Below are positions 1 through 8,248 of a DNA stretch of 19,899 bases, piece by piece (the stretch's first letter is position 1; the number at the start of each line of letters is the position of its first letter). Under the pieces are notes generated by a model, which saw only the letters and a list, made by a program, of their open reading frames with translations, did no database searches and was not told the DNA's origin. Source of the DNA: Thermoproteus sp. UBA157 (lineage in GTDB: Archaea > Thermoproteota > Thermoprotei > Thermoproteales > Thermoproteaceae); contig DANS01000004.1 in the NCBI GenBank assembly GCA_002497345.1, positions 1 to 19,899 of the forward strand. The letters run 5' to 3'. The translations under genes and the position numbers were made by a program.

Positions 1-1301
1 TGCTCCTCCGTTACCATCTCCCTAACCTCAGCGGCTATGAAGCCCATGACCAGAAGAGCCATAAACGATGTTATTATCCAGGAGGGTATGCCGCCTATGC
101 TCTGCACTAATATGTACAACGTGAGCGCGGTCGCCGCAAGCGACAACGCGATCTCGGCCTTCCTCTTGGCAGCCCTCTTGAGGGCTATCTTGAAGAGGGA
201 AAAGTTGGCCGATATATGAACTATGAGGTTCGCCAACATGGATAGGAAGCCTAGAGCGGCGAAGGCCGCCTCCAGCCTCGTCGCGCCGTATGAAAGGTAA
301 AGGACCAGCGCGTAGAGCGCTATCACCGTCAACACCGCGTAGAACGGCCCGGTCCTCGGCCTCACCTCGCTGAGCTTCTGAGGCAACAAGCCGTAGTAAG
401 ACATGGCATACAACGTCCTGGATGCGGCGACCATGAAGGCTAGGGTGGCCAAAACGCCGTCGTTCGCCGCCGCGAATAAGACGAAGGCCAACGTCAAGAG
501 GCCGAACCTATAGGCGATCAGATCCAGCACGGAGCCTTGGGGGGCGCCGAAGTAAAGCAAGTAATCGGCTATGGCGTATACGTCGAAAGCCGCCAATAGC
601 CCTCCCATGAGTATGACCGTTATAATAGCCAGCGGCACGTTCCGCCTGGGGTTCCTCACCTCGCCCGAGACGGGCGTTATGGAGCCGTAGCCCGTGGGTA
701 TGCTGGCGCCCATTATCGTAGCCGCCATCATGCCGGGAGAGGCCTTAAAGACCAGGGGGTTGTATAGACGCCATTTCGTGGCGGATAGGAAGAGGAGGGC
801 CACCGACGCCATTGCAGCCGCTTCTATGACGCTCGCTATCATGGCGTATCTAGTGGTCGGCTTTATGCCGAGTAGGAGGAGGATAGACGCCGTGGCGAAT
901 ATGGCCGTCAATAAGTATATAGGCGGCACCCCGGACACTGTCGATAGGATCGATGCAGACGCCATCACATAGGCGGCGCCGTAAAGCACCGAGTATATCA
1001 TGTAGAGCCACCCCGTCTCGAAGCCGAGCCTCCTAGTGAGGGAGTAATATGCATATGTGTAGTATCCGCCCGCTTGCGTGAACCTAGTCGATAGGCGGTA
1101 TACGACGAGCCCGTTTATGAGGACCATTAAGGTGCCCAACACTATGGCCAGAGGCGCGGCCGTGCCCACCGCCATGAACACGAACAGCCCATAGCTGAGC
1201 ACGCTAAGAAACGGCGATTGCCCTCCGAAGCTCAAAAAAACGAGGTCGATAAAACCCAACTCGCGCCGCAATCCTCGCGGCACATCCTTTATATTTGACA
1301 T
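1..1301 (-). CDS. APC-superfamily amino acid permease (3' end cut by window edge)
   Basis: The minus-strand frame is open from ATG at 1301 to the left edge, giving 433 codons without a stop. The protein is very hydrophobic, with roughly eleven membrane spans by eye. It begins with a short polar N-terminus followed by FGGQSPFLSVLSYG, which resembles the glycine-rich first helix of APC transporters. A cytoplasmic-loop motif, GEVRNPRRNVP, is typical of the family (E-x-x-N-P-x-R-x-x-P). These features support a proton- or cation-coupled amino acid or polyamine permease in the cell membrane; the substrate cannot be read from sequence. An AT-rich element lies about 27 nt upstream of the ATG, so the mRNA is probably leaderless. 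The stop codon is outside the window. It stands alone, with a gene-poor region behind its promoter. Confidence 0.85.
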   Translation of the reverse strand, partial: MSNIKDVPRGLRRELGFIDLVFLSFGGQSPFLSVLSYGLFVFMAVGTAAPLAIVLGTLMVLINGLVVYRLSTRFTQAGGYYTYAYYSLTRRLGFETGWLYMIYSVLYGAAYVMASASILSTVSGVPPIYLLTAIFATASILLLLGIKPTTRYAMIASVIEAAAMASVALLFLSATKWRLYNPLVFKASPGMMAATIMGASIPTGYGSITPVSGEVRNPRRNVPLAIITVILMGGLLAAFDVYAIADYLLYFGAPQGSVLDLIAYRFGLLTLAFVLFAAANDGVLATLAFMVAASRTLYAMSYYGLLPQKLSEVRPRTGPFYAVLTVIALYALVLYLSYGATRLEAAFAALGFLSMLANLIVHISANFSLFKIALKRAAKRKAEIALSLAATALTLYILVQSIGGIPSWIITSFMALLVMGFIAAEVREMVTEE

Positions 1302-1320
1302 ATAAGTGAAAGCTTCTTAC

Positions 1321-1338
1321 TTTTTATTAAGTTTTTCG
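1321..1338 (-). promoter_or_regulatory. Putative TATA/BRE promoter of the APC permease
   Basis: On the minus strand an A-rich stretch followed by CTTAATAAAAAG is centred about 27 nt upstream of the ATG at 1301. That is the spacing expected for an archaeal TATA box driving a leaderless transcript. Confidence 0.5.
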
Positions 1339-1539
1339 GCGTTGACCCCTCGCGTATTTGAACCGATAACGCCCCCGTCGGGTTCCAACGTTGCGCTTTT
1401 CCTGGTTCAGCGTTAGCATCGCCGCGTCGATCTTTGCCAACCCCTTGCTGTAATTGAGAGGTAGGGCAGGTGCTGGACGGTGGTGGGCTAGGCGCAGACG
1501 GCCCGCCCAGCCGCGCCGCCGAGCGTCAAGGCAATCGCT

Positions 1540-1707
1540 GTGGCCACCGCGCGCTTCGTGGCTGACGCGGCTCTACACGCGCCGCAGATGGCCTTATGGG
1601 TGTACGGAGATCCGGCGGAGCTATGGGAGGCCGGAGTGCCTCCGGCAATGAGGATGGCCCCCTTCTTTCATAACGCCTTCCAGAAAAACCGCGAAGAACA
1701 CCGCTGA
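1540..1707 (+). pseudogene. Possible relict or small ORF, unrecognised
   Basis: A plus-strand frame opens at GTG 1540 and stops at TGA 1705, giving 55 residues. It includes MALWVYGDPAELWEAGVPPA followed by MRMAPFFHNAFQKNREEHR. The composition is more protein-like than the two other frames, which are arginine-rich. The frame is open upstream only as far as a TAG near 1490 and has no visible promoter at a fitting distance. I do not recognise the family. It could be the tail of a decayed gene, a small protein or chance. Confidence 0.2.
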
Positions 1708-1739
1708 GCAACAGGCGGCCCTCTGCGGCTTAGCGCGAC

Positions 1740-1880
1740 GGGCTATGCCCCCCTCAACTCCGGGCGCCCCGGGAGGCGCGGGGTTCCCGGGCCGTCGCCG
1801 CGCCCATCTAGGCGCTAGGGCCCAGGAACGGGCCGCGCCCGGGGGCTGGCCAGCCCCTCGGCCGGCGCCTGGATTGCGGA
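1740..1880. other. GC-rich island with nested hairpins 3' of tmcA
   Basis: This is dense G+C sequence with repeated CCCGGG, GGGCCC and GGCGCC words and the 16-bp palindrome at 1842-1857. In hyperthermophiles such islands sometimes mark structured RNA. I found none of the conserved words I know for RNase P or SRP RNA here. It may instead be the folded 3' end of the tmcA transcript. Confidence 0.35.
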
Positions 1881-1886
1881 AGAGCG

Positions 1887-4298
1887 CTAGTCTTCCCCCC
1901 TTACTACGCCCACCACGAATAGGGGCACCTCGAACTCGCCGCCGTGGAAGTAGAACAAGAGGATCTTGGTTATCTCCCTGAGCATCAACATCAAGGATCC
2001 CCTCCTGATGTTCACGGCCTCCGCGGCCTCCTTCCAAGGCCTCGCCTGCAAGACCTTGGATATTAGCGCCAACTCAAGCGCCTCGTCGAGCGACGGCCTT
2101 CTGCCCTTGGGCGAGTAGAAATATTTCACGGTCAAGAAGTAGAGCGCGTCGGAGACGTTCTCGAAGGTCATGGGTCCCACCGCGTATGCCACGAGCCTGT
2201 CTATCTGGTTCCTCGACAGCTCCGGCTCGGGCTCTATTCCCCAACCCCAATCCTCCAGGAGCATTCTGGCCTCGGCCGGGTCGAGGTCGCTGTAAGGTCC
2301 CATCAACGAGTGGATCAAACGTCTTCTGAACTCCACGTTGGCGTATCTGACAAGCTCGGCGGCCTTCTCGTTGAGGGGCTTCACTAGGAGGACGCTGTAT
2401 TCGCCGGACACCGGGTTCCTCTCGGGGGATATGTGTATGGGGATGTAGCCGTTTTTGATCCAGAACTTCAGCAGCTTTCCGTGGACCCCGAAGCCTACGC
2501 CGACCCAGTCGTACCCCCTCTTGGCCGCCTCGGCCTCGACCATCTTGAGGGCCTCGGTGCCCAGCCCCATGTCTTGCGCCGCGGGGTGGGTCGCGATTCT
2601 GACAATGCGCCAGCCCTTCAACTCGGCGAATTCGGGAAGGCGCCAGTACTTGAGGAAGCGGTCCGGCAGTATGTTGCCGGGGAGCTTCAGCCCCCTCAAC
2701 GCCTCGTCCACGAACTCCTCGCCGAGTCCTCCCTCCTCGGCGAGCTCCAGGGAGACGACGATTTTCCCGTTCTCGAGCGCGACGGCCCGCGCCGTGTGGT
2801 GGGGGGCGTCGAGCAACATGCCCAAGTCGTCCGGCTCGTTCCTGTAGTGGGCTTGGACGTAGATGCCGAAGAACCTCCTCAGCCTCTCCTCGTCCGAGAC
2901 TATTTCGGTCTCGTCGAGGTACTTAAGCTTCTTCCCCCTGATCAGCTCGTAGTCGTAGTCGTTTAGCTCCTCGGGCTCCGCGTCCAGGAGGAAGGTGTCG
3001 AAGAGCCACCTCTCCACGGGATCGCCGCGGCCGTAGCGGATGGGCTCCTCCATTTCGTATATCTTAACGTCCGTGTTGGGATCCCTCTTGAGGCTCTCCA
3101 AGAATCTTATGGAGAAGCCCCTCCCCGCCCCCTCGTATCCGTGTATAGTCGTCGCGAACACGAGCCTGTCGAACTTCCTATGCGTAGCGTAGAGGACTGG
3201 AAGGGGGATGGCCGCGGCCTCGTCGACGGCCACCACGTCGGCCCTCTCCCTCTTCAGCAGTTGATAGGGGGTGATGAAGTCCACGAATATGCCCTTAGCC
3301 TTCACCGACCTGATCTCGCCGCCCTCCTTCTCCACGCCTGGCTTGTAGCCGAGGGCCTTGAGCCCCTTTAGGAGGAACTCAGCCAGCGTTTCCATGTTGG
3401 AGTACTCCATGGCGCTCACGACCAGCTGGGCTTGCGACTTCGCCTTCCTCAGCTTGTGCCCCAGCCCGGCGAGGCCTAGCCCCAGCGCCGCGCTCTTCCC
3501 CCTTCCCCTATCTGCTATGACGACCAAGGCTTGCTTGCGCTTGGGCCTCTCGTAGAGCCCCTCCATAAGCCTCAACACCTCGACTTGGTCTTGCGTGGCC
3601 GCCAGCTGGTATATTTTAACGGGTATCACCGCCTTGTCGGGCACCTTCACCTCGGGCTTGGCCCACTCGGGCGGCTCCGAGGTGGGCCTACGCAATACCT
3701 CGCCCTTCTCCGCGTCGTATATCACTATGCCGTCATGCTCCCACAGCTTCTTCCAGAACCTCTCCTTCATTCTGTGCCTCACGTCGGTCGGCCTATACTG
3801 GGGGACGAGCAACGTCGCTTGGAACTTCGTGATGTAGCTCCTCCAGATCTCGAGCGGCGGCAGTGCCAACACGTACAGCCCTCCTCCGGCCACCACTCCT
3901 CCGAGCCTCCCCACGTCGTTGGGCTTGAGGTCGTTGATGAGATCGAGGACGGCGAAATCGTAGGTTTTGCCCAGCAACTTAGGCGTGTCCTTGTAGGGGC
4001 GGAACTCCATATCGAGCGAGGAGCTCCTCATTAGATCCCTCACGAAGTTCTGCCTCCTGTTGGCGTCGGCGTATTCGGGTTGGAACATGTAGAGCCCCTC
4101 CCCGCCCCCCGCTACCGACTCGAACGCCTTGAGGGCGTCCGCCACCGCCTCGGCCACTTTCCGGTCGTCGGCTCCGACCACAGCCACTAGCCTCCGGTGG
4201 CGGGCCCTCCTGGCCTTGGAGAGCTCCTCCCTAACGACGTCTTTCAGCACACCGGGGATCGGGTCGAGGAGCTTAAAAACCTTCGGATCCAGCTTCAA
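1887..4298 (-). CDS. tmcA: tRNA(Met) cytidine acetyltransferase TmcA
   Basis: This 803-residue protein matches the TmcA/Kre33/NAT10 family, which acetylates cytidine to ac4C in tRNA (and, in hyperthermophilic archaea, other RNAs) using acetyl-CoA and ATP. The domain order fits. An N-terminal domain is followed by a RecD-like ATPase with Walker A ADRGRGKSA (about 262-270) and Walker B DVVAVDEAAAI (about 354-364). Next comes a GNAT acetyltransferase core with ATHPAAQDMGLGTEAL (about 569-584) and VGVGFGVHGKLLKFW, and then a C-terminal tRNA-binding tail. Length is close to normal for archaeal members. The start is TTG at 4296-4298: an in-frame TGA lies shortly upstream and the next methionine is at residue 71, so TTG is the only start that keeps the conserved N-terminus. 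The gene is single; decayed DNA lies upstream and a GC-rich island downstream. Confidence 0.95.
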   Translation of the reverse strand: MKLDPKVFKLLDPIPGVLKDVVREELSKARRARHRRLVAVVGADDRKVAEAVADALKAFESVAGGGEGLYMFQPEYADANRRQNFVRDLMRSSSLDMEFRPYKDTPKLLGKTYDFAVLDLINDLKPNDVGRLGGVVAGGGLYVLALPPLEIWRSYITKFQATLLVPQYRPTDVRHRMKERFWKKLWEHDGIVIYDAEKGEVLRRPTSEPPEWAKPEVKVPDKAVIPVKIYQLAATQDQVEVLRLMEGLYERPKRKQALVVIADRGRGKSAALGLGLAGLGHKLRKAKSQAQLVVSAMEYSNMETLAEFLLKGLKALGYKPGVEKEGGEIRSVKAKGIFVDFITPYQLLKRERADVVAVDEAAAIPLPVLYATHRKFDRLVFATTIHGYEGAGRGFSIRFLESLKRDPNTDVKIYEMEEPIRYGRGDPVERWLFDTFLLDAEPEELNDYDYELIRGKKLKYLDETEIVSDEERLRRFFGIYVQAHYRNEPDDLGMLLDAPHHTARAVALENGKIVVSLELAEEGGLGEEFVDEALRGLKLPGNILPDRFLKYWRLPEFAELKGWRIVRIATHPAAQDMGLGTEALKMVEAEAAKRGYDWVGVGFGVHGKLLKFWIKNGYIPIHISPERNPVSGEYSVLLVKPLNEKAAELVRYANVEFRRRLIHSLMGPYSDLDPAEARMLLEDWGWGIEPEPELSRNQIDRLVAYAVGPMTFENVSDALYFLTVKYFYSPKGRRPSLDEALELALISKVLQARPWKEAAEAVNIRRGSLMLMLREITKILLFYFHGGEFEVPLFVVGVVRGED

Positions 4299-4800
4299 AG
4301 GACAGAGAATTCCTCGGTTTCGGCCGATATGTCACCGTAGCCGGCGACGAGGCGATCGCTATGGCGATGCCCCACGATATGCCCTGGACCGGATGGTCTA
4401 CAAGAAACTGGCGGATATGGCGCCGTGAGCGCAACTAGGCCCACGAATAGATTACGCAATGTGAGCCGCTCGGGGAGGAAGCCCGTGAGGGGTCTCCCTA
4501 TATAGTCCGTCAAGAGCGCCGCTAAGATTACGCCCGCCGTTAGGGGAGTCGCGCCGCCGATATGCCCCGGCTATTTGCGCTAAAGGCACCTGCAGTTCCG
4601 CCGATATAGCTCTAGGCAGCGGATAGGCCTATAACGATGGCCGTGGACAATATGCCGATTAGGCTCGCGATGTCTACACCATATTGGTTTTCCAACGCCG
4701 GTCCCCGCGGCCGGCCCCCCGACGAACTCCCTCGCGGCCACTCCCACGAGGGATCCCCACTGGCTATAAGCGCCTCGACGCCATCGTTATTACTTGAAAT
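4299..4800 (-). pseudogene. Decayed membrane-protein gene
   Basis: No single frame is open across this 500-bp gap, but membrane-like peptides appear in turn in different minus-strand frames. One frame ends with DIASLIGILSTAIVIGLSAA before a stop at 4612. A second, from 4513, reads LTDYIGRPLTGFLPERLTLR then NLFVGLVALTA. A third, around 4320-4390, reads QGISWGIAIAIASSPATVTY. The order and shared strand suggest one transporter gene broken by several frameshifts. The family is not identifiable by eye; MFS or another secondary transporter are candidates. The last frame ends at a TGA overlapping the tmcA TTG start. Confidence 0.4.
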
Positions 4801-4808
4801 GGATGTCG

Positions 4809-5717
4809 TTAGGCGAAGCGGGCGAGGAGCTCCTCGACCAGCTCCTCGGACAGCTCCAACGGCGCCTCGATGGGCGATCTCCCGCCGAGCAGTCCAGCGA
4901 CCTCCTCCTCGTAGGCCGGCAGATCCTCCCTCTTGTAGAACAAGCCTATCGGTATCTTCCCGTAGGGATCTAGCGTGGGCCATTCGAGCGCCCTCTTGTA
5001 CGCCTGCTCGAAATCGGTAGGGTCGTGGCCGACCGACTCGAGCTTGTACACCCTCGCCCTGAACCAGTCGTAGGTGTTCACGCGGTTGAAGGTAACGCAG
5101 GGGCTCAACACGTCGACGAGCGCGAAGCCTCTATGCCTCAGAGCCTCGGCGATTATTTGAGCCAGGTGCGCCACGTCGCCGCTGAAGCCTCTAGCCACGA
5201 AGGTGGCCCCCGCCGACAGCGCTAGGGCCAGCGGGTTCACCGGAGAGTCGATGGAGCCGTAGGGCGTGGTCTTGGTCTTGACGCCCTTGAGGGTGGTGGG
5301 CGACATCTGGCCGGTAGTGAGGCCGTATACTTGGTTGTTCGAGACTATGTAGACCACGCCCACGTTGCGCCTAGCCGCGTGGATTAAGTGGTTGAGCCCT
5401 ATGCCGTACCCATCTCCGTCGCCCCCGACGCCTATGACGGTCAACTTGGGGTTCGATACCTTTATGCCCGTAGCCACCGGCAAGACGCGGCCGTGTATGC
5501 CGTGAACGCCATAGGTCTTCATGAAATGCGGCAGCTGAGAGGAGCAGCCTATTCCCGACACGATTACAACCTCCTCGTTCTTGGCCCCCACCTCGGCGAG
5601 CGCTCTCCTCAAAGCCTCCAATATGCCGTAGTCGCCGCAGCCGGGGCACCAGATGGGCTGCCTAACAACGGCGAAGTCCATGGGCTTTCTGCTCGCTTGG
5701 ACCTTCACCGTCGTCAT
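4809..5717 (-). CDS. 2-oxoacid:ferredoxin oxidoreductase, beta subunit
   Basis: This 302-residue subunit carries thiamine pyrophosphate and one [4Fe-4S] cluster and, with the fused alpha subunit upstream, oxidatively decarboxylates 2-oxoacids to acyl-CoA and CO2, reducing ferredoxin. Four cysteines fit cluster binding: C24 and C27 in WCPGCGDYG, C58 in GIGCSSQ and C207 in SPCVTF. The TPP motif begins GGDGDGYGIGLNH (about 98-110) and ends near YIVSNNQVYG. There is no fused ferredoxin domain, as in other archaeal two-subunit enzymes. The ATG at 5717 lies 2 nt after the alpha stop, so the two genes are co-transcribed and probably translationally coupled. Whether the preferred substrate is 2-oxoglutarate, pyruvate or a range of 2-oxoacids cannot be decided here. 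Confidence 0.93.
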   Translation of the reverse strand: MTTVKVQASRKPMDFAVVRQPIWCPGCGDYGILEALRRALAEVGAKNEEVVIVSGIGCSSQLPHFMKTYGVHGIHGRVLPVATGIKVSNPKLTVIGVGGDGDGYGIGLNHLIHAARRNVGVVYIVSNNQVYGLTTGQMSPTTLKGVKTKTTPYGSIDSPVNPLALALSAGATFVARGFSGDVAHLAQIIAEALRHRGFALVDVLSPCVTFNRVNTYDWFRARVYKLESVGHDPTDFEQAYKRALEWPTLDPYGKIPIGLFYKREDLPAYEEEVAGLLGGRSPIEAPLELSEELVEELLARFA

Positions 5718-5719
5718 GG

Positions 5720-7393
5720 CTACACCAGCTCGGAGAGCTCGTCTAGGCTAAACGGCTCGCCCCACCACTTCAAGATCTTCATCTTGAGCTCAACGCCGAG
5801 TTCCCTCTTGAGGTACAACGCCAGCTGGCCTTCGTAGTTGAGCTCCACGTCTATTAGCGCCTTGGCTCCGTCGAGCGCCCTCAGCGCTGCTTCCTTGTTT
5901 AGTGGATAGATGTCCCTGAAGGCTATCACCTCGACATCGCGCTCGAGCGAGGCGAGGTCCAGCAACGGCATCGCGGTTGATCCCCAAGTGACCAGCGCGA
6001 TCTCGCCCGACCCGAAAACCGCGGGGCCCTCCATCTCCTCGACGACTTTGGCCAACTTCCTCATCCTCTTGTCGTGCATCGCCTTCCTTATTTCCGGCAA
6101 GTGCCTATCCGTTATAACGTCGCCCCTTTCGTCGTGCTCGTCGCTCGTGGCCACGTGCATTCCGCCGAGGATGCCAGGGATCGCCCTGGGCGATACGCCG
6201 GTCTCGGTCAGCTTGTAGCGCTTGTATTCGTCCCACACGACGGGCGACGTCACGAGCTCGCCTCTTTCTATCTTGAACCTCTTCCAATCTATGTCGTCTA
6301 CAGTCGTCAGGGACTCGTTGAAGTACAGATCCGTCGCGACTATCACGGGGATCTGGTACTTCTCGGCCAAATTGAAGGCCTTGGCGACGGCGTATAGGCC
6401 ATCCTCTATGGTGTACGGCGCGATGACGGCGTGGGGGTACTCGCCGTGCGAGGGAGATAGAGCCATCAAGAGATCGGCTTGCTCCGTCTCGGTGGGAAGG
6501 CCCGTGCTGGGGCCGCCCCTCTGGCTCAAGAAAACCACCGCCGGCGCCTCGATCATTCCGGCGAGGCCGAAGGCCTCGTGCATTAGGTCGAAGCCGCCGC
6601 CCGATGTGCCCGTGGCGGCCCTCACGCCGGCAAACGATGCGCCGATGACCATGTTCATCGCGGCTATCTCGTCCTCGGCTTGCAACACCGCGACGCCGAA
6701 TTTCGGCCCAACCTCGGCCAAGAAGTGCATTATGGGGCTCGCCGGCGTCATGGGGTAGGCCGCGTAGAACCTCATGCCCGCCAATATGGAGCCAACGGCG
6801 AGGGCCTCGGCGCCCGACATGAGCAGCTTCGGCTCGCCGACTTTCCCGAAGCCCAGAGCGCTGCCCACGGCCTTCACCGCGTGGTCGAAGCCCATCTGCG
6901 CGGCTTGTATGTTCTGCTCTGCGATTTTCTCGCCCTTTTCGCCGAACTCCCTCTTGAGGAGGTCCGCCAACACGGAGATGTCTATCCCGAGAAGGCCCAT
7001 GAGCGCGCCTACGGCGACAGTGTTGCGCATTATCTTGTTGCCGGCCTTGAGCGCGTAGTCGGCGAGCGGGATCGGCACCTCCCCCCTCCTCTGAGGGGTC
7101 GATCTATCCGCCGAGTCGTATATGAGATATTTCGCCCCGCCCTCGTAGGCAACCAGTGCGTTCTTGTTGAGCGCCACCAAGACGTCGAAGGAACTCCAGC
7201 GGCCGTGGCTATATATCTTCGTAGTCGACGCCCTGATCTGATAAAACATCGTTGGGTTGCCCTTGATTATCGAGGCGTATTGCCTAAAGGCGAAGACATG
7301 ATAGCCGAGCTTGGCCAACGCTTGCGCCGTGAGGCGGCCCGCCGACTCCACGCCCTCGCCTTGTGCTCCGCTTATTCTGATGGTGACTTCCAT
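5720..7393 (-). CDS. 2-oxoacid:ferredoxin oxidoreductase, fused gamma-alpha subunit
   Basis: This subunit joins a gamma domain (about residues 1-180, starting ISGAQGEGVESAG) to an alpha domain, the fusion seen in two-subunit archaeal 2-oxoacid:ferredoxin oxidoreductases such as those of Sulfolobus. The pyrimidine-side motif is YPMTPASP at about 213-220, where methionine replaces the isoleucine of the common YPITP. Other family signatures are GTSGGGFDLMHEAFGLAGM (about 262-280) and QRGGPSTGLPT (about 291-301). I chose ATG 7391-7393 (557 residues) over an in-frame ATG at 7412-7414. A TATA-like element at 7413-7426 is centred about 27 nt before the inner ATG and abuts the outer one, so the outer ATG would lie upstream of the transcript start. 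It heads a two-gene operon with the beta subunit. Confidence 0.93.
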   Translation of the reverse strand: MEVTIRISGAQGEGVESAGRLTAQALAKLGYHVFAFRQYASIIKGNPTMFYQIRASTTKIYSHGRWSSFDVLVALNKNALVAYEGGAKYLIYDSADRSTPQRRGEVPIPLADYALKAGNKIMRNTVAVGALMGLLGIDISVLADLLKREFGEKGEKIAEQNIQAAQMGFDHAVKAVGSALGFGKVGEPKLLMSGAEALAVGSILAGMRFYAAYPMTPASPIMHFLAEVGPKFGVAVLQAEDEIAAMNMVIGASFAGVRAATGTSGGGFDLMHEAFGLAGMIEAPAVVFLSQRGGPSTGLPTETEQADLLMALSPSHGEYPHAVIAPYTIEDGLYAVAKAFNLAEKYQIPVIVATDLYFNESLTTVDDIDWKRFKIERGELVTSPVVWDEYKRYKLTETGVSPRAIPGILGGMHVATSDEHDERGDVITDRHLPEIRKAMHDKRMRKLAKVVEEMEGPAVFGSGEIALVTWGSTAMPLLDLASLERDVEVIAFRDIYPLNKEAALRALDGAKALIDVELNYEGQLALYLKRELGVELKMKILKWWGEPFSLDELSELV

Positions 7394-7412
7394 GTACCGA
7401 ATTCCGATTCTC

Positions 7413-7426
7413 ATTAATATTAATTA
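7413..7426 (-). promoter_or_regulatory. TATA element of the two-subunit oxidoreductase operon
   Basis: The AT-only minus-strand run TAATTAATATTAAT is centred about 27 nt upstream of the ATG at 7393, fitting a leaderless archaeal promoter. It decides the start choice for the fused alpha subunit. Confidence 0.55.
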
Positions 7427-7579
7427 TCGATTTAGGTAATTGCAGTAACGAGAAACGCTATGTACGCGTACGTCGAGTGATATGGAGCAAGATTCGGAGG
7501 AGAATATACCGAGAAAGCCCCGGGGACTCCGCCAGATGAAATCCCGGCGAACTATTTATAAAGGTTTCACAGCGGCGTG

Positions 7580-7633
7580 GTTCACGCCGTGAACGGCTAA
7601 GTTCACGCCGTAAAGCGCGCCGTGAACTTCACG
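7580..7633. promoter_or_regulatory. Cluster of TTCACG/CGTGAA palindromes, probable operator array
   Basis: Five copies of the hexamer TTCACG or its complement CGTGAA lie within 53 bp. GTTCACGCCGTGAAC (7580-7594) is a perfect odd palindrome. GTTCACGCCGT recurs exactly at 7601-7611, 21 bp (two helical turns) further on. CGTGAACTTCACG (7621-7633) is a second perfect palindrome with inverted arm order. The array ends just before the TATA-like element at 7639-7646 that serves the 131-aa gene. This layout suggests binding of a dimeric repressor or activator. A folded RNA is less likely because the predicted transcript starts downstream. Confidence 0.6.
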
Positions 7634-7635
7634 GA

Positions 7636-7647
7636 TCCTTTTATATC
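7636..7647 (+). promoter_or_regulatory. TATA element of the 131-aa gene
   Basis: The sequence CCTTTTATATCTC on the plus strand is centred about 22 nt upstream of the ATG at 7665, so transcription should begin at or next to the start codon. It sits immediately behind the palindrome cluster. A second TATA-like TTTATAAAGG at 7554-7563 lies on the other side of the cluster. Confidence 0.5.
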
Positions 7648-7664
7648 TCGACGATTCGGAGGGC

Positions 7665-8060
7665 ATGATCGTCCTCGAACAAGACCCCTCCACGGGGCTC
7701 GCCTTAATCGCCAGGAGGATCGCTTGCGGCCAGATCGAGGTGGGGCACGCGAAGTTGCCTCCGCTTCCGGTGAGGCCTCCGGCGTTTGTGGACGTCCTCC
7801 GCGCCCCCAACGGCGGCGTGGCGCTCGTGAACCCGAGGCCGCTTACGGAGGGGGAGCTCGTCCTAGACAGCGCCGAGCAGGCCATAGAGGGGGAGATACG
7901 GAGGGGGCGCTTGGAGGGCGTTGTGTGTAATGAGAGGATAAAAATGAGGGTTCGCGTCCCCTACGAGGGCCCGGTCCTCGCCCTAGTGCCCGTCCGCAGA
8001 ATAGGGAGGATCCCGAAGGAGGCGTTCCGCCTAATCGCCTATAGGTTCACGTTGCCCTAA
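7665..8060 (+). CDS. Conserved-looking hypothetical protein, 131 aa
   Basis: I do not recognise this protein. It has no signal peptide, membrane segment, cysteine cluster or helix-turn-helix that I can see. The N-terminal half is mixed and proline-containing (AKLPPLPVRPPAFVDVLRAP). The C-terminal half looks beta-rich, with ERIKMRVRVPYEGPVLALVP and then RRIGRIPKEAFRLIAYRF. The ATG at 7665 has GGAGG a few bases before it and a TATA element about 22 nt upstream. It is transcribed divergently from the two-subunit oxidoreductase operon, with a 270-bp gap containing a striking palindrome cluster, which implies specific control. It could be the gene governed by that operator or, if autoregulated, the regulator itself; the sequence does not decide. 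Confidence 0.7.
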   Translation: MIVLEQDPSTGLALIARRIACGQIEVGHAKLPPLPVRPPAFVDVLRAPNGGVALVNPRPLTEGELVLDSAEQAIEGEIRRGRLEGVVCNERIKMRVRVPYEGPVLALVPVRRIGRIPKEAFRLIAYRFTLP

Positions 8061-8248
8061 GGGCCTCGCCGCATTTGCGCGCGGCTCTTAATCATCGCCT
8101 AGGGCTCCAAGCGGCCGACTACTTACGCCTTCGATAACCTCGACGAGCTCGCCGCGGGCCTCGCCGTCTGTGGATCGAGATGCGCAGAAGCGAGATCGCC
8201 TCTCCGCCCGCTAGGGGCGCCGATAGCGCGCGTCTAGGGCGGGCGCGG

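Larger units (their letters stand above)
1302..1886. other. Gene-poor 585-bp stretch with relict ORF and GC-rich hairpin island
   Basis: There is no confident gene between the APC permease promoter and the 3' end of tmcA. The first part (about 1340-1500) shows nothing clear beyond a short hydrophobic reading ending at a TAA near 1453. Positions 1540-1707 hold a 55-codon plus-strand reading, listed separately. Positions 1740-1880 are extremely GC-rich and full of self-complementary words, including the perfect 16-bp palindrome GGGGCTGGCCAGCCCC at 1842-1857, about 30 nt beyond the tmcA stop. The island could be a structured 3' UTR, a terminator-like structure or an unknown RNA. Confidence 0.5.
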
